NCBI GenBank assembly: GCA_038226305.1
Contig: JBBRQN010000002.1
Location: forward strand, 1-64,000
Length of the DNA: 64,000 bases
Source of the DNA: JASLDZ01 sp038226305
GTDB taxonomy: Bacteria > Pseudomonadota > Alphaproteobacteria > Caulobacterales > Caulobacteraceae
Direction: 5' to 3'
The position numbers and the translations under genes were made by a program. Shown piece by piece: positions 44,544 to 53,190 of this stretch. The first letter of the stretch is position 1, and each line of letters opens with the position of its first letter. The notes under the pieces were generated by a model that was not told where the DNA came from, made no database searches, and worked only from the letters and a program-made list of their open reading frames with translations.

Positions 44544-47228
44544 TTAAGCCGCCGCCTTGCGTCGCTCCGCCGGGTCATAGTTGAGGATCGGGCTCAGCCA
44601 GCGTTCGGCGGTCTCCACCGGCCAGCTTTTCCGGCGGGCGTAGTCCTCCGCCTGGTCGGCGTCGATCTTGCCGACGCCGAAATAGTGGGCCTTCGGGTGG
44701 GCGAAGTAGAGGCCGGAGACGCTGGCGGCGGGCGTCATGGCGAAGCTTTCGGTCAGCGCCATCTGGGCCGTGGCTTCGGCGTTCAGCAGGCGAAACAGCG
44801 TCGCCTTCTCCGTATGGTCGGGTTGGCTGGGGTAGCCGGGGGCAGGGCGGATGCCTGAGTATTTCTCCTCGATCAGCTCCTGCGTGGTGAGGTTCTCGTC
44901 CGGCGCATAGCCCCAGAGTTCGGTGCGCACCCGCTGGTGCATCCGCTCGGCGAAGGCTTCGGCGAAACGGTCGGCGAGGGCCGCGACGATGATGGCAGAG
45001 TAGTCGTCGCCCTTGGATCGGAACTCGTGCGCCAGCGCCTGCTCGCCGTGGCCGGCCGTTACCGCGAAAGCGCCGAGGTAGTCGGGCGTGCCCAGGGGCG
45101 CGATGAAGTCCGATAGCGCGGTGTTCGGCCGCCCTTCGCCCTTGCCCATCTGCTGGCGCAGGGTGTGGAAGCGGGCGATTTCGGTGGAGCGGGTGTCGTC
45201 GGCGAACAGCACGATGTCGTCGCCGTCGGCGTTGGCCGGCCAGAAGCCCACCGAGCCGTGCGCCTGAAACAGGAGCTCGCTCACGATCCGGTCGAACAGG
45301 GGCTTGGCGTCGGCGAAGAGGCCGCGGGCGGCTTCGCCGACCACGTCGTCTTCGAGGATGGCGGGATAGCGGCCCACCAGATCCCAGCTCTGGAAGAAGG
45401 GCGACCAGTCGACCGCGTGCGACAGCTCCTTCAGGTCATAGCCGGTGAAGGCCCGTGCCCCGAGGTAGCTGGGTTTCTTCGCCTCGAACCCCTTCCAGTC
45501 GATCTTGAAGGGGTTCTTGCGCGCGTCGCTCAGGGACGTGCGCGACTTGGTCTCGCGGCCCCGGGCGAACTGCTCGCGGATCTTGACGTATTCCTCCCGG
45601 GTGGCAGCCTCGACCTTGCCCTTGTCGTCGGGCGACAAGAGGCCGGACACCACGCCCACGGCGCGCGACGCATCCAGCACATAGGTGGTGGAGCCCGCCT
45701 GATAGGCCGGTTCGATCTTCACCGCCGTGTGGGTGCGGCTGGTGGTGGCCCCCCCGATCAGGAGCGGCACGTTGAACCCGCGCCGCTGCATCTCCGACGC
45801 CACAAACACCATCTCGTCCAGCGAGGGCGTGATGAGCCCGGAGAGTCCGACGGCGTCCACCTTGTGTTCGATGGCGGCGTCGAGGATGCGGTCGGCGGGC
45901 ACCATCACGCCGAGGTCGATCACCTCGTAGTTGTTGCACTGCAGGACCACGCCGACGATGTTCGTGCCGATGTCGTGAACGGCGCCCTTCACGGTGGCCA
46001 TGAGGATCTTGCCGGCGGTCTGACGCTCGCCCTCGACGCCGCCGTTGGCGAGCTTCTCGGCCTCCATGTAGGGCATGAGATAGGCGACGGCCTGCTTCAT
46101 CACGCGGGCACTCTTCACCACCTGCGGCAGGAACATCTTGCCCGCGCCGAACAGGTCGCCCACCCGGTTCATCCCGTCCATCAACGGGCCTTCGATCACA
46201 TGCAGCGGCCGGGGGAGGGAGGCGCGAGCCTCCTCGGTGTCGGTCTCGATGAAGTCGGTGATGCCGTTGACCAGGGCGTGAGCCAGCCGCTCGGCGACGG
46301 GGTTCTCGCGCCAGGTCAGGTCGGCGCCCTTAACGGCCGCGCCCTTGTCACCCTTGTACTTAGGCGCGAGGTCGACCAGCCGCTCGGTGTTGCTCACGTT
46401 GGTGCGCTGGGGCCGGTTGAGGATCACGTCCTCCACGGCTTCGCGCAGCTCGGCGTCGAGGGTGTCGTACACCGGCAGGTCGCCAGCGTTGACGATGCCC
46501 ATGTCCATCCCCGCCTCAATGGCGTGGTAGAGGAACACGCTGTGGATGGCGCGCCGCACGGGCTCGTTGCCGCGGAAGCTGAAGCTCACGTTCGACACGC
46601 CGCCACTGATGCGGGCACCGGGCAGGGTGGCCTTGATGTCCCGGCAGGCCTCGATGAAGTCGACCGCGTAGTTGTCGTGCTCCTCGATCCCCGTAGCGAC
46701 CGCGAAGATGTTGGGGTCGAAGATGATGTCTTCCGGCGGGAAGCCGATCTCGTCCACGAGGAAGCGGTAGGCGCGGGTGCAGATCTCCACCTTGCGGGCG
46801 CGGGTGTCCGCCTGCCCCTGCTCGTCGAAGGCCATGACCACCACGGCTGCCCCGTAGCGCAGGCAGGCGCGCGCCTGCTCGGCGAACTTCTCCTCGCCCT
46901 CCTTCATGGAGATCGAATTCACGATGGCCTTGCCCTGCACGCAGCGCAGACCCGCCTCGATCACCTCCCACTTGGAGCTGTCGATCATCAGGGGCGCCTT
47001 GGCGATGTCCGGCTCGGCGGCGAGGAGGTTCAGGTACTTGACCATCGCCTCCTTCGAATCGAGCAGGCCCTCGTCCATGTTCACGTCGATCACCGACGCC
47101 CCGGCCTCGACCTGCTGGCGGGCGACTGAAAGGGCGGCGGGGTAGTCCCCCTCCACGATCAGCTTCTTGAACTTGGCCGAACCGGTGACGTTGGTCCGCT
47201 CGCCGACGTTGATGAATGAGGGGCGCAC
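44544..47228 (-). CDS. metH: Methionine synthase, folate/cobalamin/activation module of split MetH
   Basis: 894 aa representing the C-terminal two-thirds of B12-dependent methionine synthase. Order: methyltetrahydrofolate-binding (residues 1-270, from FINVGERTNVTGS), cap and cobalamin-binding (about 340-570, with the DxHxxG motif in KGAVHDIGTN supplying the axial His) and SAM-binding activation domain (to the C-terminus; ELWGYAPDE, GYPSQPDHTEK). It lacks the homocysteine module, which is encoded separately at 50361-51422. It starts with GTG at 47228. Last gene of the sahR operon; the two proteins must cooperate to remethylate homocysteine. Confidence 0.95.
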   Translation of the reverse strand: MRPSFINVGERTNVTGSAKFKKLIVEGDYPAALSVARQQVEAGASVIDVNMDEGLLDSKEAMVKYLNLLAAEPDIAKAPLMIDSSKWEVIEAGLRCVQGKAIVNSISMKEGEEKFAEQARACLRYGAAVVVMAFDEQGQADTRARKVEICTRAYRFLVDEIGFPPEDIIFDPNIFAVATGIEEHDNYAVDFIEACRDIKATLPGARISGGVSNVSFSFRGNEPVRRAIHSVFLYHAIEAGMDMGIVNAGDLPVYDTLDAELREAVEDVILNRPQRTNVSNTERLVDLAPKYKGDKGAAVKGADLTWRENPVAERLAHALVNGITDFIETDTEEARASLPRPLHVIEGPLMDGMNRVGDLFGAGKMFLPQVVKSARVMKQAVAYLMPYMEAEKLANGGVEGERQTAGKILMATVKGAVHDIGTNIVGVVLQCNNYEVIDLGVMVPADRILDAAIEHKVDAVGLSGLITPSLDEMVFVASEMQRRGFNVPLLIGGATTSRTHTAVKIEPAYQAGSTTYVLDASRAVGVVSGLLSPDDKGKVEAATREEYVKIREQFARGRETKSRTSLSDARKNPFKIDWKGFEAKKPSYLGARAFTGYDLKELSHAVDWSPFFQSWDLVGRYPAILEDDVVGEAARGLFADAKPLFDRIVSELLFQAHGSVGFWPANADGDDIVLFADDTRSTEIARFHTLRQQMGKGEGRPNTALSDFIAPLGTPDYLGAFAVTAGHGEQALAHEFRSKGDDYSAIIVAALADRFAEAFAERMHQRVRTELWGYAPDENLTTQELIEEKYSGIRPAPGYPSQPDHTEKATLFRLLNAEATAQMALTESFAMTPAASVSGLYFAHPKAHYFGVGKIDADQAEDYARRKSWPVETAERWLSPILNYDPAERRKAAA

Positions 47229-47241
47229 GAAGGGCTCTGAC

Positions 47242-47805
47242 TTACTCTGTGGTGACGGGAGGGCGCACGAGACCCGGCAGGCCGTCGATGGACTTGGCGT
47301 TGGAGCGGTAGCGGTGTTGCGCCCATTCGTCGAACGGCTTGGCGTCGACCCACCGCTGAAGCTGGTCGCGTTCGCCCTTGAACTCGAAGAACGGCACGCC
47401 CCAGCCGCAGCTGTCCGAAGCCCGGGTCACATGCACGAGGATGATCGCCCGCGCCCGGTCGTAGGCGGGGAACAGCTTCAGGAGTTCGGGGAAGCGTTCG
47501 TGGCCCATGTCGATCGCCTCTCCCCGGCCGTAGACGCGAACGATGTCGGCCGCGCCCTCGAAGGCGCACCACATGAGTGTGATGCGCCCGTTCTCCTGCA
47601 GGTGCGCCTGCGTCTCGATGCCGGACCCGCCGAGGTCGAGATAGGCGAGGGTGCGGTCGTCGATGATCGCCAGGCTGTCGTAGCCCTTGGGCGAGACGTT
47701 CACGTGGCCCTCCTCTCCGAGCGGAGCGGTGGCCACGAAGAACAGCTTCTGGCGGCCGATGAAGCTCAGGAGCTTCTCTTCCAGCCGCTCGTAGGTCTTG
47801 CTCAT
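47242..47805 (-). CDS. Pyridoxamine 5'-phosphate oxidase family protein
   Basis: 187 aa with the FMN-binding split-barrel start SFIGRQKLFFVATAPLGEEGHVNVSPKGYD and the conserved LAYLDLGGSGIETQAHLQENGRI. The family includes pyridoxine phosphate oxidases and heme or F420 oxidoreductases; this branch is uncharacterised and not classical PdxH. It lies 13 bp before the metH cobalamin module and 4 bp after ridA on the same strand, within the sahR operon. Confidence 0.88.
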   Translation of the reverse strand: MSKTYERLEEKLLSFIGRQKLFFVATAPLGEEGHVNVSPKGYDSLAIIDDRTLAYLDLGGSGIETQAHLQENGRITLMWCAFEGAADIVRVYGRGEAIDMGHERFPELLKLFPAYDRARAIILVHVTRASDSCGWGVPFFEFKGERDQLQRWVDAKPFDEWAQHRYRSNAKSIDGLPGLVRPPVTTE

Positions 47806-47809
47806 CGCC

Positions 47810-48310
47810 CTACCTCTTGACCTTCGCCGCCGTCATTTCGATCTCCACCAGGGCGCCGGGCAGGGCGAGGCCGGCGATCTGCACGGTGACGCGCGAGGGC
47901 TTGGCGGGGGTGGTCGCGGTGCCGAACACCTTCTTGTACTCCTCGTTCATGCCCGCGAAGTCCATCTTGCCGGTGGTGGGATCAGCGACGAGGTAGACCT
48001 TCACGTTGACCACGTCGGCGTAATCGTAGCCCGCGGCTTTGAGCACCACGCCGAGCTTGGTCAGCACGTCCGCCGTCTGCGGCCCCGTGCCGCCCGCCAC
48101 CGCCGAGGGGATGCCCGACAGGTAGAGTGTGGAGGCGCCGGCCGGAACCTCGACCGAGCGCGCGAGGAACGACGTGGGCGGGGTCACGTCGCGCTTGATC
48201 TCAGCCGGCGGCGGGGGCGGCGGCGCGACCGCCTTCTTGGCGGCGAAGGCGGGCGTGCCGAGGGTGAGCACGCCGAGGGCGCAGGCGGCCAGAAGGGCGG
48301 AGCATTTCAT
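47810..48310 (-). CDS. Exported RidA/YjgF family protein
   Basis: 166 aa. A Sec signal peptide (residues 1-23, MKCSALLAACALGVLTLGTPAFA) and a Pro-rich linker precede the RidA domain: LYLSGIPSAVAGGTG, VLKAAGYDYADVVNVKVYL, RVTVQIAGLALPGALVEIE. Cytoplasmic RidA hydrolyses reactive enamine/imine intermediates, but the Arg normally seen in the RVxVxVxxLP region is here replaced by a small-residue pattern around AGLALPG, so catalytic competence is uncertain. The ATG at 48310 has GGAG 6 nt upstream. It is next to the amine oxidase. Confidence 0.88.
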   Translation of the reverse strand: MKCSALLAACALGVLTLGTPAFAAKKAVAPPPPPPAEIKRDVTPPTSFLARSVEVPAGASTLYLSGIPSAVAGGTGPQTADVLTKLGVVLKAAGYDYADVVNVKVYLVADPTTGKMDFAGMNEEYKKVFGTATTPAKPSRVTVQIAGLALPGALVEIEMTAAKVKR

Positions 48311-48321
48311 GGGGTTCTCCA

Positions 48322-49974
48322 TCAGGCGTGGCCGAAGGGCCGGGCGGTGGTGACGGGCTGGCCGCTGCGATGCGCCGCGTCCAGAAGGGCGATGGCGCGG
48401 TGGGAAGACATGAACGCCCCCTGCTGCCACGCGCCGGCGTGGGAAAGATGCTCGCCCGCAAAATAGAACGGGCCGTCGGCGCTGCTCAGGAGGGTGTAAC
48501 CGGCCGGGTCCTGCTCGGCGAGGGCGCACTCGATGCCGTAGTTATAGGGCACCTTGCCCCAGGTGATGGTGAACCCCTTGTTCAGGGGCGCGCCGTGGCC
48601 GGGGTGCAGCTTTTCGACGGTGGTGCGAGCGTAAGCCAGGCGCTGGTCCAGCGGCATCGCGCCGAACCGGTCGGCCTGCTCGCCGAAGCTGTAGCCGGCC
48701 ACCAGGATGCCCTGTTTGCCCATGAGGTTTCCCGAGGGGTACCAGGTGATGAAGGTGTCGCGGTCGGTGAAGCTCAAGCCGCCGTACTGTTCGTCGCGCG
48801 TTTCCCAGAAGCGCGGAGCCTGGAAGGCCACTTTGATGGAGTTGGCGTAGCGCGCCCGGTCGATCACCGACTTGCGGTCGGCAGAGAAGTCGTTGGGGAT
48901 CTTCGCCAGCACCACTAGGGGAATGGTGACGATGCAGTAGTCGGCATCGACCTTGTGTGCCTTGCCGGTGTGCTTGTCCTTGTAGGAGACCGCCACGCCC
49001 TTGCCGACGCGGGCGATCTTCGTGACCTCGCAGCCCTTCTTCACCACCGGTCCCAGCACGCGCTCGAAGGCCTTGGGGATCATGTCCATGCCGCCCACGG
49101 GCTGCATCATGGTGGCCTGCATGTCGACGTTCTCGTGGAACGTGCCGCCGATGGCGACGAGGGGGTGCATCAGCGTTTCCAGAGGCAGCGGCGCCCGCGG
49201 CGTGCCGTGCTGGTCGAGGGGGCCGGGCGGCACGATCCAGCCGGATTTCGGGCTCGGCCCATAGGCCAGCGGCCCTGCGGGCGCAGCAGGCAGGGCATTG
49301 GGCACGCGCGGGCCGCCGGTGCGCTTGCCGCCGCTCAGCCCGCCCCATTGCACGAGGCCGGCCATCAGCTGGTCCTGGTCGGCCTTGGTCATCTCCTTGT
49401 CGAGGCCGCCGTTGCGGACCGACTTGGCGAACAGCTCCGCCAGGTGGCCGCGGGTGTCGTAGGCGGCCTGGCGCATCTGGATGGGTTTGCCGCCGTTGAT
49501 GGCGTCGGACTGGATGCGGCCGCTTTCCGAGTGGTTGATCAGCGTTTCCATCTTCACGCCCAGCTCCCGGCAATAGCCGAGGGTGGCCAGGTGGTGGCTG
49601 GGAATGCGCGCGGGGCCGGCGTTGAAATACAGCGAGGGGTCGTCGTCGAAGGTGCAGGTCTGGTCGGTGCCGTCGTCCATCTTCAGCTTGGTGCCGTGGC
49701 GAACAGTGAAGTTGCGCCCGCCCACCCGGTCCCGGGCCTCGAGGATCGTGCAGACGTAGCCCGCCTTGCCGAGCTCGTATGCGGCCGATAGCCCGGCCAC
49801 CCCGGCGCCGAGGATCACCACCTTGGCGCCCTTGCCTGAGCCCGGCGGCAGCGCCGGGGCGCCGCCCCACTCGATCGTGCCTTCCGTCAGCCCCATCGCC
49901 CGGACGGCCGTCCACGCAGCTGAAACTCCAGCGACGGCAGTGAGGGCAGTGAGAAAATCGCGACGGGTGGTCAT
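48322..49974 (-). CDS. Tat-exported FAD-dependent amine oxidase
   Basis: 550 aa flavin monoamine-oxidase family protein. The N-terminus TTRRDFLTALTAVAG is a twin-arginine signal (RRDFL). The FAD Rossmann motif VVILGAGVAGLSAAYELGKAG is followed by LEARDRVGGRN, and the C-terminal GPFYFAGEHLSHAGAWQQGA closes the FAD domain. It oxidises an amine or amino acid to an imine with H2O2. Folding with FAD before Tat export is normal for such enzymes. It lies between the 128-aa hypothetical gene (3-bp gap) and ridA (11-bp gap). Confidence 0.92.
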   Translation of the reverse strand: MTTRRDFLTALTAVAGVSAAWTAVRAMGLTEGTIEWGGAPALPPGSGKGAKVVILGAGVAGLSAAYELGKAGYVCTILEARDRVGGRNFTVRHGTKLKMDDGTDQTCTFDDDPSLYFNAGPARIPSHHLATLGYCRELGVKMETLINHSESGRIQSDAINGGKPIQMRQAAYDTRGHLAELFAKSVRNGGLDKEMTKADQDQLMAGLVQWGGLSGGKRTGGPRVPNALPAAPAGPLAYGPSPKSGWIVPPGPLDQHGTPRAPLPLETLMHPLVAIGGTFHENVDMQATMMQPVGGMDMIPKAFERVLGPVVKKGCEVTKIARVGKGVAVSYKDKHTGKAHKVDADYCIVTIPLVVLAKIPNDFSADRKSVIDRARYANSIKVAFQAPRFWETRDEQYGGLSFTDRDTFITWYPSGNLMGKQGILVAGYSFGEQADRFGAMPLDQRLAYARTTVEKLHPGHGAPLNKGFTITWGKVPYNYGIECALAEQDPAGYTLLSSADGPFYFAGEHLSHAGAWQQGAFMSSHRAIALLDAAHRSGQPVTTARPFGHA

Positions 49975-49977
49975 GGG

Positions 49978-50364
49978 TCAGCTCTCCGCCGGAACCTTGG
50001 CCGGCTCGCGCCCCGCGAGCGCGAGGCGGCGCGAGACGATGGCCTGCGGTGCGCCTGCGGCCAAGGTTGCGGCCCACGCCTTGCGGTCTGCAGCGCGGAT
50101 CGCCGCCAGGCGCCCGGTCAGGAGGCGCAGCCCGCCCATGTCAGCGGCGTGAGCGGCCTCGATCAACGCCTTGGGGGCGGTGGGCTGGGCGGCCGAGGGC
50201 TCGGCAGGGGTGAGCCCCATGCGTGCCACGGTCTCCAGAAACACCTTCCCCAGCACCAGCCGCGCCGCATCGCTCGTGGCGGGCTTGTTCAGCCGGGTGC
50301 GCAGCTGCCGCAGCGACTCGGTTTCGACGGCGGTGAGGGCCAGCTTGGGATCGAGCGCGGTCAT
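49978..50364 (-). CDS. Hypothetical protein coupled to metH
   Basis: 128 aa, mostly helical, no cysteines, no signal peptide. Its ATG overlaps the stop of the homocysteine module of metH by 4 bp. The sequence LRQLRTRLNKPATSDAARLVLGKVFLETVARMGL suggests a compact helical bundle. No domain is recognised; it could be a linker or assembly partner for the split MetH, or unrelated. Confidence 0.65.
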   Translation of the reverse strand: MTALDPKLALTAVETESLRQLRTRLNKPATSDAARLVLGKVFLETVARMGLTPAEPSAAQPTAPKALIEAAHAADMGGLRLLTGRLAAIRAADRKAWAATLAAGAPQAIVSRRLALAGREPAKVPAES

Positions 50365-51422
50365 GCCAGCTCGAACGGCTCCAGCCCGGCCAGCCGGAGC
50401 GCGCGGGGGCGTTCGGGGGGCTGGCGGGGCGTCATGCCCTTCACGGCGTCGGCCACGTGGCGGATGTGGTCGGGGGTGGTGCCGCAGCAGCCGCCGACGA
50501 TGTTGACCAGGCCCGACGCTGCCCATTCGTGCAGGTGGTGGCCGGTCTGATGCGGTTCCTCGTCGTACTCTCCGAAGGCGTTGGGAAGGCCGGCGTTGGG
50601 GTAGGCGCTGACAAGGGTGTCGGCGACGCGGCTTAGCTCCGCGATGTGCGGGCGCATCAGGTCGGCGCCCAGGGCGCAGTTCAGGCCGATGGCGAAGGGC
50701 TTGGCGTGGCGCACGCTGTTCCAGAACGCCTCCACCGTCTGCCCCGAGAGCGTGCGGCCCGAGCGGTCGGTGATGGTGCCCGAGATCCAGATCGGCAGGA
50801 GCTCATAGCCCTCGTCCGCCAGGTCCAGGATCGCCTTGATCGCGGCCTTGCAGTTCAGGGTGTCGGTGATGGTTTCGATCAGGAAGAGGTCGACGCCGCC
50901 TTCGTGCAGCGCCGCCACCTGCTCGCGGTAGGCCTGATACACCTGCTCGAAGGTGACCAGCCGGGCACCCGGATCGTTCACGTCCGAACTCATGGACAGC
51001 ATCTTGTTCAGCGGCCCGATGGAGCCCGCAACGAAGCGCGGCTTGTGCGGCTCCTTCGCGGTCCAGTGGTCGGCCACCTCGCGGGCCACGCGGGCACCGG
51101 CGAGGTTGATCTCCCGCACATGGCCCTGGGCGCCGTAATCCTCCATCGCGACCGAGGTGGCGGAGAAGGTGTTGGTCTCCGAGATGTCGGCTCCGGCGGC
51201 GTAATACTGGTCGTGCAGGTCGGCGATGATGTCCGGCCGGGTGACGCAGAGGAGGTCGTTGTTGCCCTTCTGCTGACCGGGCAGGTCGGCGAAGGCCGTG
51301 CCGCGATAGTCGGCCTCCTCCAGCTTGCGCTTCTGGATCATCACGCCCCACGAGCCGTCGAGCACGAGGATGCGCTCACGAGAGGCGGCGTAGAGGGCGG
51401 CGACGCGTTCGGTGCGGGTCAT
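50361..51422 (-). CDS. metH: Methionine synthase, homocysteine-binding module of split MetH
   Basis: 353 aa homocysteine S-methyltransferase domain, equivalent to the N-terminal third of MetH. Start ILVLDGSWGVMIQKRKLEE; zinc-ligand cysteines are visible in IGLNCALGADL and GGCCGTTPDHI. It binds homocysteine through zinc for methylation from the cobalamin module at 44544-47228. Start and stop each overlap neighbours by 4 bp. Four genes separate it from the cobalamin module, which is unusual. Confidence 0.95.
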   Translation of the reverse strand: MTRTERVAALYAASRERILVLDGSWGVMIQKRKLEEADYRGTAFADLPGQQKGNNDLLCVTRPDIIADLHDQYYAAGADISETNTFSATSVAMEDYGAQGHVREINLAGARVAREVADHWTAKEPHKPRFVAGSIGPLNKMLSMSSDVNDPGARLVTFEQVYQAYREQVAALHEGGVDLFLIETITDTLNCKAAIKAILDLADEGYELLPIWISGTITDRSGRTLSGQTVEAFWNSVRHAKPFAIGLNCALGADLMRPHIAELSRVADTLVSAYPNAGLPNAFGEYDEEPHQTGHHLHEWAASGLVNIVGGCCGTTPDHIRHVADAVKGMTPRQPPERPRALRLAGLEPFELA

Positions 51423-52231
51423 CGGGCGGCTTCCTGCTTCTTCAGTTCGACCTCGAAGCCCGCCTCGGCGGTGGCGACGCGGCGCTGCAGTTCGTCAGGA
51501 TCGACGAAGGGGTTGGGCGCGCCCGGCGCGACCTTGGCGAGCTTCCCCGTCAGGTCGAACTGTTCGGCGTGGGGGGCGAGGAAGATGTCGGCCTTCATGG
51601 TCTTCAGCGTGGCGAAAGTCTTTCGGTAGTCGGCGACGATGCCCTTGTGCGTGATCTGCGGCTCGAACAGGCGGTTGGCGCCCACCGTCATGCTGCACTG
51701 ATAGATCACCGAATAGGTCCTGCCGCCCTCGCTCACCGGGAAGGTCCAGGTGGTGCAGCCGGGGGTGTGGCCGGGGGTCTTGTGGGCGGTGAGGGTCGTG
51801 CCGCCGAGGCTCACGGTGTCGCCGTCGTGCAGCACGCGGTCCACCTTCACCGGCGGGTAGTCGAGCAGGTGGTCATCGCGGCCGGGGTAGGTGCCGGTCT
51901 CGTCCCAGTGGACGTCGGCGTCCATGATCGCGAGCTTCGCGCCCGTGGCCGCCTTCACCGCGGCGAACCCGCCCGCGTGATCGAAGTGGGCGTGGCCTGC
52001 GATGATGATCTTCACGTCCTTGGGCTGCACGCCCACGGCGCTCAGGTTCTTGAGAAGTTGCGGGGCGTAGGCGGGCATCCCGGCATCGATGAGCACCGCG
52101 CCGGCCTTGGTCTTCAGCACGAAGGCCGAGATGCCCTCGCTGCCCACGTCGTAGAGCTCGCCCGCGATGTGCACCGGCGCCATCGGCAGGGACCAGGCGG
52201 GCGGTGAGGGGGGGATCGGCAGGGCGGGCAT
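51419..52231 (-). CDS. Subclass B3-type metallo-beta-lactamase-fold hydrolase, no signal peptide
   Basis: 270 aa. All B3-type zinc ligands are present in order: H80, H82, D84 and H85 (GHAHFDHAGG), H155 (GHTPGCTTW) and H221 (PHAEQF). GHTPGCTTW is characteristic of subclass B3 beta-lactamases. However, the N-terminus MPALPIPPSPPAWSLPMAP has no hydrophobic signal, whereas B3 enzymes are periplasmic; the preceding frame lies within metF. Its start overlaps the metF stop by 1 bp (TGATG) and its stop overlaps metH by 4 bp, so it is translated with one-carbon genes. Either a cytosolic hydrolase of another substrate, or a lactamase that lost export. Confidence 0.85.
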   Translation of the reverse strand: MPALPIPPSPPAWSLPMAPVHIAGELYDVGSEGISAFVLKTKAGAVLIDAGMPAYAPQLLKNLSAVGVQPKDVKIIIAGHAHFDHAGGFAAVKAATGAKLAIMDADVHWDETGTYPGRDDHLLDYPPVKVDRVLHDGDTVSLGGTTLTAHKTPGHTPGCTTWTFPVSEGGRTYSVIYQCSMTVGANRLFEPQITHKGIVADYRKTFATLKTMKADIFLAPHAEQFDLTGKLAKVAPGAPNPFVDPDELQRRVATAEAGFEVELKKQEAAR

Positions 52232-53190
52232 CAGGCGGCGGACTCCAGAGCGGGGCCGCGGGCGCCCAGCACGCGGCAGATAGCGAAGACGAGGTCGGCC
52301 CGGTTCAGGGTGTAGAAGTGGAAGTCGGTGAAGCCGCGCTCCTCCAGCTTGGCGCACATCTCGGCGGCGACCGAGCAGGCGATCAGGCGGCGGGTGTCCA
52401 CGTCGGCGTCCAGCCCGTCGAACAGCTTGGAGAGCCAAGCGGGCAGGCTCGCGCCGCACATGGCCGACATGCGGGCCAGGGCCTTCACATTGGTCACCGG
52501 CATGATCCCCGGCAGGATCGGGATGGTCACGCCCGCTGCCCGCGCCTGATCGACGAAGCGCAGGAAGGCGTCGATGTCGAAGAAGAACTGGCTGATGGCG
52601 CGGGTGGCGCCCGCGTCCACCTTGGCCTTCAGAACGTCGATGTCGTGCGCGAGGCTCGGGCTCTCCGGGTGCCGCTCGGGGTAGACGCCCACGCTCACCT
52701 CGAAGGGGGCGACCTTGGTGATCGCGGCGGTGAGTTCGGTGGCGTTGGCGTAGCCGTCGGCCCGGGGCGTGTAGACGCCGCCGATGCCCGCGCCGGTGGG
52801 CGGATCGCCCCGCAGGGCCACGATGTGGCGCACGCCCGCGTCCCAGTACTCCTGGATCACTTGATCCACGTCGGCGCGGGAGGCCTCCACGCAGGTGAGG
52901 TGGGCGGCGGGCTTCAGGGCGGTGTCGTCGAGGATGCGCTTCACCGTGCGATGCGTGCGCTCGCGGGTGGAGCCGCCGGCTCCGTAGGTGACCGAGACGA
53001 AGGTCGGGTTCAGGGGGGCCAGCCGCTCGATGGAGGACCAGAGCACAGCCTCCGCCTCGTCCGACTTGGGCGGGAAGAACTCGAACGAAACGTTCAACCG
53101 TCCGTCCTGCCGCTCGCCGGCGCGGGCGATGGGGCCGAGCGCCGTGGGGGCGAGGCGCTGGGGCGTGATGCGGGCGGCGGCGGCGCTCAT
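52231..53190 (-). CDS. metF: 5,10-methylenetetrahydrofolate reductase
   Basis: 319 aa flavoenzyme that makes 5-methyl-THF, the methyl donor for MetH. Visible are NVSFEFFPPKS, FVSVTYGAGGSTRERTHR, LRGDPPTGAG and DAGATRAISQFFFD, all diagnostic. The ATG at 53190 overlaps the sahR stop by 4 bp. Second gene of the sahR operon, next to its metabolic partners. Confidence 0.96.
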   Translation of the reverse strand: MSAAAARITPQRLAPTALGPIARAGERQDGRLNVSFEFFPPKSDEAEAVLWSSIERLAPLNPTFVSVTYGAGGSTRERTHRTVKRILDDTALKPAAHLTCVEASRADVDQVIQEYWDAGVRHIVALRGDPPTGAGIGGVYTPRADGYANATELTAAITKVAPFEVSVGVYPERHPESPSLAHDIDVLKAKVDAGATRAISQFFFDIDAFLRFVDQARAAGVTIPILPGIMPVTNVKALARMSAMCGASLPAWLSKLFDGLDADVDTRRLIACSVAAEMCAKLEERGFTDFHFYTLNRADLVFAICRVLGARGPALESAA

